Assembly: GCA_036788195.1 (NCBI GenBank)
Contig: DAIQNX010000054.1
Location: forward strand, 1 to 16,438
DNA from: CALFXN01 sp937957815
GTDB lineage: Bacteria; Synergistota; Synergistia; Synergistales; Aminobacteriaceae
DNA: 16,438 bases
Direction: 5' to 3'
Positions 1 to 5,831 of the stretch are shown one piece after another (the stretch's first letter is position 1; each line of letters begins with the position of its first letter). The notes under the pieces are model-generated. The model searched no databases. It was given only the letters and a program-made list of their open reading frames with translations, and had not been told where the DNA came from. The position numbers and the translations under genes were made by a program.

Positions 1-104
1 AACTCGGCCCCGCGCCCGACGTACCGCCGGGCAGTCGCCCGGACGAGGGGCCGGAAGGCGGCGCACGCCTCCCCGGCCCCAATCGTTCCCGCGGGAGTCG
101 TCAT
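1..104 (-). CDS. Probable sigma-70 family factor, N-terminal fragment
   Basis: Only the first 34 codons are inside the window. The ATG at 104-102 overlaps the TGA of the upstream peptidase gene (ATGA overlap), which supports translational coupling and this start. Residues 16-34 (AFRPLVRATARRYVGRGAEF) resemble the start of sigma-70 region 2, where a phrase like 'PLV..A.RY.GRG.EFDDL' is common. In Bacillus subtilis, yvrJ lies near the sigma factor genes yvrI/yvrHa, which makes a sigma-like product plausible next to a YvrJ homologue. The fragment is too short to be certain; the identification rests on the short motif and the context. Confidence 0.45.
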   Translation of the reverse strand, partial: MTTPAGTIGAGEACAAFRPLVRATARRYVGRGAE

Positions 105-454
105 GCGCCCCCCGCGTCCACAGCGAGGTGGACGTACTCCCGGGCCCCGTTCGGCAGAATCCTGTGAAAGTGGGCGTCGGCCGCGGCGAGGACGAACGAT
201 TCCTGGTCCTCCCGCGCCACGGCCACGTCCGCCGCGAGCCCGAGACGATGGTCGCTCTTCGGAACGCCCCCTACCCGCGAGTTGTGCGAATCGCACCTGT
301 ATCCGCTCGTCAGGAGAAGGGGACGCCCCCAGACCCCGCGGAGCTCCTCGAGGCGGAGCACCAGGAGCGGATGGATCCGCACCCTGTGGCAACACGGGCA
401 CTCGAACTCGCGGAGCGAGAAGTGGAGCGACACCCGGACGTCGTTCAACCTCAC
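101..454 (-). CDS. M15-type D-Ala-D-Ala carboxypeptidase-like protein
   Basis: 117 aa, the size of the compact Peptidase_M15_3 / phage-endolysin-like family that cleaves peptidoglycan cross-bridges. The zinc-site signature is visible: S67-D-H69-R-L-G72-L-A-A-D76, followed by Y107-V-H109-L, so H69, D76 and H109 are the expected Zn ligands. The N-terminal part (FSLREFECPCCHRVRIHP) is the usual 'F...EF.C.C' lead-in of this family. There is no signal peptide, so export would need a holin or another route. The GTG start at 454 overlaps the TGA of the YvrJ gene (GTGA), and the stop overlaps the next ATG; the gene sits inside a tightly coupled operon. The family assignment is firm; the biological role (phage-like lysis or wall remodelling) is not. 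Confidence 0.85.
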   Translation of the reverse strand: MRLNDVRVSLHFSLREFECPCCHRVRIHPLLVLRLEELRGVWGRPLLLTSGYRCDSHNSRVGGVPKSDHRLGLAADVAVAREDQESFVLAAADAHFHRILPNGAREYVHLAVDAGGA

Positions 455-600
455 CGGGCATCCTCTCCCTCGATGGCCGACCGAAGCTCGTCGATCGCCA
501 CCCTCAGATCATCCAGGCGCTTTTCCATCCGGACCAGAAGGTATGCGGCCACCGCGACCGCAAAGCCGCTCTGGATCGACGACGCCAGAATATCCTCCAT
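451..600 (-). CDS. YvrJ family small protein
   Basis: 49 aa. It begins MEDILASSIQSGFAVAVAAY and continues LLVRMEKRLDDL, with one membrane-spanning segment at about residues 8-24 followed by a charged amphipathic or coiled helix. This is the pattern of the YvrJ family. The start is supported by a strong ribosome binding site (GGGAGG, 6 nt before the ATG), and the stop overlaps the GTG of the peptidase gene. The upstream DUF2922 gene ends 16 nt away. Function is unknown in the family; a membrane-anchored small subunit is an inference from the sequence. The family's repeated linkage with DUF1659 and DUF2922 genes is seen here too. Confidence 0.85.
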   Translation of the reverse strand: MEDILASSIQSGFAVAVAAYLLVRMEKRLDDLRVAIDELRSAIEGEDAR

Positions 601-616
601 GATCCGCCTCCCGCGG

Positions 617-823
617 CTAGCCCTCGATCAGTTCGGTGACCGTCCGGTCCACGAGTTCCGCCGATTTGACGGTCGCCGGGGCCGTAACGAAAATCGGATT
701 GTCGATCACCGCCTGCATCGCGGTCCGGACTTCGGCTTCCGTCAGCGTGTCTTTCGCGTACCCCAGGGAGAGCGACATCGTCGCTCCGTCCGCGGTTCCG
801 AAACGCATCCGCACAGTCTTCAT
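617..823 (-). CDS. DUF2922 family protein
   Basis: 68 aa. It starts MKTVRMRFGTADGATMSLSL and carries the family pattern 'F.t.dG...tlsl..ak..LTE.EV..AM..ii...IF', with a C-terminal 'SAELVDRTVTELIE'. The ATG at 823 is preceded by AAAGGAG with 9-10 nt spacing. It lies 26 nt after the DUF1659 gene and 16 nt before yvrJ, in one operon. The function of DUF2922 proteins is not known; they are small soluble proteins usually paired with DUF1659, and the two share length and general strand-helix layout. No signal peptide or catalytic motif is seen. Confidence 0.88.
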   Translation of the reverse strand: MKTVRMRFGTADGATMSLSLGYAKDTLTEAEVRTAMQAVIDNPIFVTAPATVKSAELVDRTVTELIEG

Positions 824-849
824 CCCAATCAGCTCCTTTCAGGGACCGC

Positions 850-1071
850 CTAGGCGATCTCCACGGAATTGTTGTCGATCTTTTCGATGCCGCGAATCTC
901 ATGGGCCAGAAGCGCCCCGAGCGCGTCGGATACCGCCTTCACCCTGTCGGCCGAAGCGGCGTGCGCCACCTTCATCAGGGAAATGCTCCGGAGAACCGGC
1001 TTTCCGCCGGAATCCGTTCCGGTCTGCACGCGCAGAACCACCTTGCTGTCCATCGGCGAATAGGTCGCCAT
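850..1071 (-). CDS. DUF1659 family protein
   Basis: 73 aa with the start chosen at the ATG at 1071 (MATYSPMDSKVVLRVQTGTD). A GTG three codons upstream is open in frame, but it lies directly against the GGAG ribosome binding site, whereas that site is 8 nt from the ATG. The features of DUF1659 are visible: an N-terminal strand ending 'LRVQTGTDSGGKPVLRSISL' and a C-terminal helix ('ADRVKAVSDALGALLAHEI') ending near IEKIDNNSVEIA. It is the first gene of the operon DUF1659-DUF2922-YvrJ-peptidase-sigma-like. Function is unknown. Confidence 0.85.
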   Translation of the reverse strand: MATYSPMDSKVVLRVQTGTDSGGKPVLRSISLMKVAHAASADRVKAVSDALGALLAHEIRGIEKIDNNSVEIA

Positions 1072-1161
1072 CCGTATCACTCCTTCGTCGTCATGTTCAC
1101 CCCGCCGCCGCCATTGCGACGACTCTCCCGGGTGACGTCTATAAGAGTGTGCCGGCCTATG

Positions 1162-1190
1162 ATTATATACAAATAGTAATCTTATTCTGA
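1162..1190 (-). promoter_or_regulatory. Possible promoter of the DUF1659 operon
   Basis: On the minus strand a perfect TATAAT (1167-1162) is preceded by 17 nt and a poor -35 (TCAGAA, 1190-1185). It would give a leader of roughly 85 nt before the DUF1659 start. The AT-rich stretch 1140-1200 stands out from the GC-rich surroundings and separates two divergent units. Confidence 0.45.
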
Positions 1191-1204
1191 GCCGTGTTCA
1201 CGCC

Positions 1205-1233
1205 TTGTGGGTAGTTTTGGAATAGACTATAAT
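1205..1233 (+). promoter_or_regulatory. Promoter of the SORL-like secreted protein gene
   Basis: TTGTGG (1205-1210), 17 nt, then a perfect TATAAT (1228-1233). The predicted start point near 1240 leaves a leader of about 40 nt, which contains the ribosome binding site GGGAGGGG just before the ATG at 1279. Confidence 0.7.
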
Positions 1234-1278
1234 GTTTGAAGAAATCCTTCGGAAAATCCGTCAAGGGAGGGGATTGGA

Positions 1279-1650
1279 ATGAGGAAGTTTCGTACCGGCG
1301 TCGCCGTGTGTCTGGGTGTTCTCCTTTTGCTGGCGGCGGGCGCGGCGTCCGCCCACGCTCCGAGCGCGATCGGCCTGCACTGGGAGACGGGAAAGCGGGT
1401 GCTCGAAGTTCGGGTCCTTCATCCGGTGGCGGACGTCACGGCCCACTATATCAGCCGGATCTCGGTCATGGCAGGGAACAAGGTCATCGCCGCGCGCACC
1501 TACACGATGCAGACGAACGAGAAGTCGCAGATCGACGTCTTCTACCTCCGTCCTCTGCGCAGGGGAGAGAAGATCACCGTCGTCGCGAAATGCAACAGGA
1601 AGGGATCGATGACCGCCTCGATGATCATCGGCCGTCCGCACAGGAGATGA
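1279..1650 (+). CDS. Secreted superoxide-reductase-fold-like (SORL-like) protein
   Basis: 123 aa. A clear signal peptide (residues 1-25, hydrophobic core 8-22, cleavage after ASA) leaves a mature protein of 98 residues that starts with His26 (HAPSAIGLHW). The core resembles the desulfoferrodoxin/superoxide reductase Ig-like fold: H48-P...A-H56-Y-I-x-x-I at the centre and 'G.KITVVAKCN..G' near the end (C105). True superoxide reductases have CNxHG; here it reads CNRKG, so one iron-ligand His is absent and enzyme activity is doubtful. Similar small secreted proteins are, as I recall, found in anaerobes without a known role. A metal-binding periplasmic protein is the simplest guess. The gene is monocistronic: own promoter upstream, strong hairpin 8 nt after the stop. 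Confidence 0.6.
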   Translation: MRKFRTGVAVCLGVLLLLAAGAASAHAPSAIGLHWETGKRVLEVRVLHPVADVTAHYISRISVMAGNKVIAARTYTMQTNEKSQIDVFYLRPLRRGEKITVVAKCNRKGSMTASMIIGRPHRR

Positions 1651-1658
1651 CGGCATTC

Positions 1659-1697
1659 GTCCGGGCTCCGGCGGCGCAGGGCCGCCGGAGCCCGGAC
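1659..1697. terminator. Bidirectional hairpin terminator between convergent genes
   Basis: A perfect 17-bp inverted repeat (GTCCGGGCTCCGGCGGC and its complement) with a 5-nt loop, GCAGG. It begins 8 nt after the stop of the plus-strand gene and 4 nt after the stop of the minus-strand maturase gene. No T-tract follows on either strand, so it is a stem-only terminator or RNA-stabilising hairpin. Confidence 0.75.
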
Positions 1698-1701
1698 CCG
1701 T

Positions 1702-2479
1702 TCACGATATGCCGGAGTTCGCGGCGACGTGCGAGAAGAAGCGCCTGTAGCCGTCGCAGAGGTAGTTTCTGCCCCGCCGCCCATCCTTCGAGAGCAGGAT
1801 CCTGTCCTTGGGGCAGCCGCCGAAGCAGAGGCGGATGTGCGGACACTCGAAGCACTCCTTCGGAAGCCCGTAGGTCTTGTGCATCCCGAACGCCCGATTG
1901 CCCTCCATGAGTTCCGCGAGCGGCGTCTCGAGGATGTTTCCGAGCCGGTAGTCCGGGTAGGCGTAGCGTTCGCACGAATACACGTCCCCGGCGACCTCGA
2001 CGGACGCGGCGTGGCCGCAGAGCGCGTCGTGGACGCACAGGCCGCCTCGGATCCCCCGCATGTTCCCGATCGTGACTTCGAAGAGCTGGACGAACTTCCG
2101 CCCGAAGTCGAGCGCCNNNNNNNNNNNNNNNNNNNNNNNNNNNNNNNNNNNNNNNNNNNNNNNNNNNNNNNNNNNNNNNNNNNNNNNNNNNNNNNNNNNN
2201 NNNNNNNNNNNNNNNNTCGAGCGCCATCGCCTTCCGGAAGAAGCCGAGCCCAGCGAGCGTCGGTTCGCCGCCGTGCCACGCGAACTCGACCGTCGCGTCC
2301 CGCCCGTTGATCTCGAGATTCCGCCGGACGTACGCCTCGAGAACCTCGTCGGACATCACGGCCGAGGTCTGCCCGAGGAGCTTCGGCTTTTCGACGTAGT
2401 AGCAGTAGGCGCATTCGAGGTTGCACCGTCCGCCGACGACCTTCGCCATGACGGCGAAGGTCCGCGTGTCGCCGCCCAT
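1702..2479 (-). CDS. Anaerobic sulfatase-maturating enzyme (radical SAM/SPASM), interrupted by assembly gap
   Basis: Converts the active-site Ser or Cys of a sulfatase to formylglycine in the cytoplasm without oxygen. The N-terminal 87 residues carry the radical-SAM cluster motif C19-N-L-E-C23-A-Y-C26 followed by YYVEK and HGGEP (69-73), both typical of anSME. After the gap the frame continues as ALDFGRKFVQLFEVTIGN, the Cys-rich SPASM region (CVHDALCGHAASVEVAGDVY, SCERY), YRLGNI, and ECFECPHIRLCFGGCPKDR, with the auxiliary-cluster cysteines. The visible parts sum to about 225 residues; the family is about 370-410, so some 150-185 residues are missing in the N stretch. The frames on the two sides agree only if the true gap is a multiple of three, so 100 N is a placeholder. 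It begins 8 nt after the sulfatase stop without a good ribosome binding site, which suggests coupling. Confidence 0.9.
2117..2216. other. Assembly gap (100 N)
   Basis: Exactly 100 N, the conventional filler for a gap of unknown size, inside the maturase gene. The nine bases TCGAGCGCC occur at both edges (ending at 2116 and starting at 2217), which is usual where contigs stopped at a short repeat. Confidence 0.98.
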
Positions 2480-2487
2480 CCGGGGCG

Positions 2488-4248
2488 CTATTTCCCGCGC
2501 CTGAATCCGGACGCGGCCGCGAACAGCGGCAGCAGTACGAGAAGCCCCGCAAGCGGGGTCGGCCCGGCGGCGCAGCTTCCGGTCTTCGGAATCTCGTGCG
2601 CCGCGTTGTAGGCCGCGATCATGTCCTTCGCCTCGGAGCCGTCGTCGACGCCGATCTCGTCCGCGATCAACGCGTTGAGCCTCGCGTTCATCTCCATGAT
2701 CAGCGCGGCGTTCGCGACCGGGTCGGCCGCGAGGTTGGTCATTTCCCCCGGATCGTTCTCGAGGTCGTAGAGTTCGATGTCGTTGTTCGCCAGAAGCTCG
2801 TCCATCGTCGTCGGCGTGCCGAACTCGAGCGGGAAATACCGCGCGAACTTGTACCGTTCGGTCATGATCGCCCGAACGAACCCGCGGACGCTGGTATCGA
2901 AGGAGTAATACACGATGTTTCCGGCGGCGTCCCTGTTCGCCCGGGCCATCGTCGTCGAGATCAGCTCCGCGCAGAACAGCGCGCCGTCGCGGACGGACCG
3001 TTTCGTTCCCCGGAGGAGTTCCATGAGGTTCTTTCCGGGAAGTCCGGCCGTGATCGCGGCCTTTCGCGCCTCGCCGATGTTGGCCATGTGGACGAACGTC
3101 GGCGCGAGGTCGATGTGGCTCGTGACCGCCGTGACCGATCCGCCGCCCGGGATCTCGGGATGGTGGATATAGAGCGGAACGTGCGTGTTCTGTTCGTACA
3201 TGAAGCCGCCCTTGCCCTTGAGCCCGTGCGCTCCGGCCATGTCGCCGTGGTCGGCCGTGAAGACGACGATCGTGGTGTCGAGCATCCCGAGATCCGTCAA
3301 TGTCCGGAGGATGCCCATGAGATTGTTGTCGCTGTCCTGGATGCAGTTCCAGTAATAGTCCTGAAAGCTCTTCCAGCTCGCAGCGGACGAAACAGGGCCC
3401 GTTTGCCTCGACATGAACTGTCTGAAGATCGCGAGCGCGTCCGGGAGTCTGTCGTCGCTGACGTCCTGGCTCCACGACGACGGAATGCCCGCGGCGTAGG
3501 ACGTCGCGTACACGGGGTCGTCGGGCGGCAGGCCGACCGGGACCGGGCCGACCCACGCCGGATCGTCGTTGAAGTACATGATGTCGTGCGGGTTGACCAT
3601 GTTGATCGCGAGGAAGAACGACGTCCCCTGCGCGTTCTTCGCGACGCCGGTCTCCCGGAGCCATTTCGCCGCGTGGCTCACGATCTCCGGGTCCTTCTCC
3701 CACCCCTCCCACATCTTGCCGATATAGTCGCCCGAGACGTTCCAGTCGGCGAAGCCGTAGGGCTCGAGGTCGGTCAGCTCCTCGGAGACATCGGAGAGCG
3801 TGCTCGAGTTCCCCATGTGCCACTTGCCCTTGTAGGCGGTGTAGAAACCGGCCGCGCGCATCATGTCGCCGACCGTCCGCATGTTCTCGGAGAGCATCCC
3901 CTGCCACTCGAAATCGGTGTTGTCGATCATGAGCGTGTCCGTGATGTGCCTTCCGGTGTAGATCACCGACCGCGACGACGTCGACATCGTCGCGCAGTTG
4001 TAGTGCTTCTCGAACGTCGTCCCGATTTCGGCGAGGAGCCGCCGGGCCTCGTACGCCGTCCCCTGCGGGAATTCCGCGAAATACTGCTCCTGATCCGTGG
4101 TGATGAAGACGATGTTGTAGTTCCCGTCCGCGTTCGGCTTCGGCGAAAAGCGGGGAGCCGCCTTCTTCGCGACCGCTTCGGCCGCGCACCCGGACGCCAC
4201 CATCGACGCCGCGATCGTTGCCGCAACGAGCTTTCGTTTCCCACGCAT
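2488..4248 (-). CDS. Ser-type sulfatase, lipoprotein with C-terminal sorting tail
   Basis: 586 aa, alkaline-phosphatase-fold sulfatase that hydrolyses a sulfate ester; substrate unknown. The formylglycine motif is Ser-type: S89-T-S-S-R93, followed by SVIYTGRH. Other active-site parts are visible: ITTDQEQ (49-55), the K-x-H element YKGKWHMG, and FTADHGDMAGAHGLKGKGG. The N-terminus is a lipoprotein signal (MRGKRKLVAATIAASMVASG then C21). The C-terminus is a second targeting element: G-S-C559-AAGPTPLAG, a hydrophobic stretch LLVLLPLFAAASGF and the basic end RRGK, resembling the Cys-containing Synerg-CTERM/MYXO-CTERM type of sorting signal. The enzyme would be matured in the cytoplasm by the adjacent radical-SAM gene before export to the surface or periplasm. 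Confidence 0.92.
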   Translation of the reverse strand: MRGKRKLVAATIAASMVASGCAAEAVAKKAAPRFSPKPNADGNYNIVFITTDQEQYFAEFPQGTAYEARRLLAEIGTTFEKHYNCATMSTSSRSVIYTGRHITDTLMIDNTDFEWQGMLSENMRTVGDMMRAAGFYTAYKGKWHMGNSSTLSDVSEELTDLEPYGFADWNVSGDYIGKMWEGWEKDPEIVSHAAKWLRETGVAKNAQGTSFFLAINMVNPHDIMYFNDDPAWVGPVPVGLPPDDPVYATSYAAGIPSSWSQDVSDDRLPDALAIFRQFMSRQTGPVSSAASWKSFQDYYWNCIQDSDNNLMGILRTLTDLGMLDTTIVVFTADHGDMAGAHGLKGKGGFMYEQNTHVPLYIHHPEIPGGGSVTAVTSHIDLAPTFVHMANIGEARKAAITAGLPGKNLMELLRGTKRSVRDGALFCAELISTTMARANRDAAGNIVYYSFDTSVRGFVRAIMTERYKFARYFPLEFGTPTTMDELLANNDIELYDLENDPGEMTNLAADPVANAALIMEMNARLNALIADEIGVDDGSEAKDMIAAYNAAHEIPKTGSCAAGPTPLAGLLVLLPLFAAASGFRRGK

Positions 4249-4306
4249 GAGTCTCTCAGTCCCCCTTCGAGTTCGTTCGTTGGCAATGGGACGAACAGGC
4301 GGGAAA

Positions 4307-4330
4307 AGTATAAACGATTCTTGCAGAATC
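4307..4330 (-). promoter_or_regulatory. Possible promoter and palindrome upstream of sulfatase
   Basis: On the minus strand TATACT (4312-4307) is a good -10; the matching -35 is weak. Just upstream, 4316-4330 is a perfect inverted repeat GATTCT-TGC-AGAATC that would lie between -35 and -10, a typical repressor position. The leader to the sulfatase ATG is about 50 nt. The remainder of 4331-4520 has no gene that I can support. Confidence 0.45.
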
Positions 4331-4520
4331 GAAAACCGGCCTGCCGGAATTGGGTTTTTTTAGGGGCCTTGAGAACCGTACGGGACATAGGCACAATTCA
4401 ACATGAGATACCCTCTGGAACGCTTTTTTCGTTGCCTGCTCTTGCTTCCGCTCAGTGTCTGAAGCGCTCCCACGAATCCTACGCGAGGCGCACCTCCATA
4501 CAGGAGACCCCTTCGGGATT

Positions 4521-5750
4521 TCAGGTCGGCGCGACGGAGGACGATTCGAGAAGCGCCTTCGGCAGCGACGAGCGTTCGACGGCCGCGAACCCGAGGCGCG
4601 CGAAGAAGCGCGGCGCCGTCTCCGTGAGCAGCACGACGCGTTCCACGCCGGCCGACCGGGCGCGTTCGATCGCCCAGCGGACGAGCCGCTCGCCGAAGCC
4701 GTACTTCCGGGCCGACCGCCGCACCGCGAGGCTCCGGATCATCGCCGCGCCGCCGCCCCATTCGAGCCCGACGCACCCGGCGATCTCCGTCACGCCTGCG
4801 AGCGTGATCACGGCGAAGTCCCCGAGTCCGCTCGCGATACCCTTGCTCGTCAGTCCGCACGCTTCGACGAGCCCGACGACGCCTTCGAGATCTCCGGGTG
4901 TCGCGCTCCGGAGTTCGTACTCCCGCCCTTCGACGGGTGTTGCGACGGGCTTCTTCGCGCGGACGATCGCGCTTCCGAGCCGACCGTCCGCGGCCTTCGC
5001 CTCGTCGTCGGTCAGCGAGCCGAAGACCGAACGGCCGTCTGCGTCCGTCAGGCGATAGGTTCGGATGCGTTCGACCGCGACATCGACGAAGCCCGTTTTC
5101 CGCAGCAATTCGGCATACTCTTCCTCCGGAAGAGAGCCGGACACTCACCCGCACCAGGCTTCGGGACCGGCGCTCCGGATCGCGTCCGGCACGCTCCCCG
5201 AAAAGGTCGTATCCGCGACGCAGAGCCGTCCGCCGGGCCGGAGAACGCGAAGCGCCTCCCGGAGCACCGCGGCCTTGTCGCCCGCCAGGTTGATCACGCA
5301 GTTGGAGATGATCGCGTCCACGGAGCCGTCGGCGAGCGGAATCCGTTCCAGAACGCCCTTCAGCAGCCGGATCGTGTCGAAGCCAGACGCCTTCGCCGTG
5401 CGATCCGCCGCTTCGAGCATCTCGTCGGTCATGTCGAGGCCGTACACGAGCCCCCGGGGGCCCACCATCCCGGCCGCGAGCACCAGGTCCGTCCCGGCCC
5501 CGCACCCCAGGTCGAGAACAACCTCGCCGTCATGGAGCCCGGCGTGCCGCGTCGGGCTGCCGCAACCGAACGAGAGCCCCGCGGCCTCCTCCGGAACGGC
5601 GGCGTTCTCGTCGCCCGAGTACACCCCGGAAGCGAAACCGCCTTCGCAGCTCTCGCCTCCGCAGCAGCTCTTCCGCCGCGTCACGGAGTCGCCGTAGCGC
5701 TTCCGCACCGCTTCCCGAAGCGCGTCCTGCGCGTGTGAATCCTGAACCAT
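4521..5750 (-). CDS. arsM: ArsM-ArsN2 fusion: arsenite methyltransferase selenoprotein with C-terminal N-acetyltransferase domain
   Basis: Read through the in-frame TGA at 5145-5147 as selenocysteine, this is one 409-residue protein. Residues 1-270 are ArsM, which methylates As(III) with S-adenosylmethionine: N-terminal cysteines (C29, C30), FGCGSP (61-66), the SAM-binding loop LDLGCGAGTD (79-88), ISNC151VINL, LRPGG, then EAWCG-U202-VSGSLPEEEY, where other ArsM proteins have the third As-binding Cys ('W.GC[IV].GAL..EEY'). Residues 276-409 match the ArsN2-type GNAT family: LRSATPGDLE, GCVGLE, MIRSLAV, the acetyl-CoA loop RKYGFGERL, VLLTETAPRFFARLGF. The start is the ATG at 5750 (AGGGG 10 nt upstream); an ATG at 5768 lacks a good site. 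It follows arsP by 81 nt. A two-gene reading would need the second ORF to start with a GTG directly after the TGA, without a ribosome binding site and in the middle of the ArsM domain, which I consider unlikely. Confidence 0.85.
5118..5134 (-). promoter_or_regulatory. Candidate bacterial SECIS hairpin
   Basis: Beginning 11 nt after the UGA, CTCTTCC pairs perfectly with GGAAGAG around the loop GGA (apical loop at +18 to +20 from the UGA). Bacterial SECIS elements lie immediately downstream of the UGA, with an apical loop roughly 16-37 nt away and a G among the first loop bases; all three hold here. It would recruit SelB with Sec-tRNA. Confidence 0.65.
5145..5147 (-). other. In-frame UGA, probable selenocysteine codon (U202)
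   Basis: The codon run on the minus strand is TGG TGC GGG TGA GTG TCC GGC. Homology to ArsM continues without any shift on both sides of the TGA, and the TGA replaces exactly the conserved Cys. This is the classical Cys-to-Sec signature. A sequencing error or nonsense mutation cannot be excluded from one sequence. Confidence 0.75.
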
Positions 5751-5774
5751 TGTCCCGTCACCCCTCATGAGTGA

Positions 5775-5800
5775 CCGTCTCGCGGATCAATCCGCGACGG
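5775..5800 (-). promoter_or_regulatory. Hairpin in the arsP-arsM intergenic region
   Basis: An imperfect inverted repeat with an 11-bp stem and a 2-nt bulge (CCGTC/GACGG outside, GCGGAT/ATCCGC inside). It sits 25 nt before the arsM start. A second small repeat, GTCAC/GTGAC (5757-5775), encloses the AGGGG ribosome binding site in its loop. No T-tract follows, so it is not an intrinsic terminator; mRNA processing or translation control is possible. Confidence 0.45.
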
Positions 5801-5831
5801 CCATCCGAAAAAAGACTTCGATAAACCCCGA

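Noticed and set aside
3992..3994. Cys85 as the formylglycine residue of the sulfatase
   Set aside because: The sequence after it is ATMS, with no Arg at +4; S89-T-S-S-R93 fits the motif.
1625..4189. An 854-codon minus-strand open frame across the N gap
   Set aside because: It is a wrong-frame shadow of the sulfatase, joined by chance to the N-terminal half of the maturase through the filler N bases.
4331..4362. Plus-strand terminator (CCGG repeat followed by a T run)
   Set aside because: The stem is only 4-5 bp with a spacer before the T run, and no plus-strand gene ends upstream.
4381..4520. A small gene downstream of arsM
   Set aside because: No open frame with a ribosome binding site and plausible composition was found; only fragments of wrong-frame ORFs.
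2596..5058. Long plus-strand open frame of 820 codons
   Set aside because: Arg/Asp/Val-rich antisense shadow of the sulfatase and arsM genes, a usual effect of high GC; no recognisable domain.
4521..5144. A separate acetyltransferase gene starting with GTG at 5144
   Set aside because: Its first 65 residues are the C-terminal part of the ArsM domain, there is no ribosome binding site, and the GTG is the codon directly after the TGA. Read-through of the TGA explains both halves.
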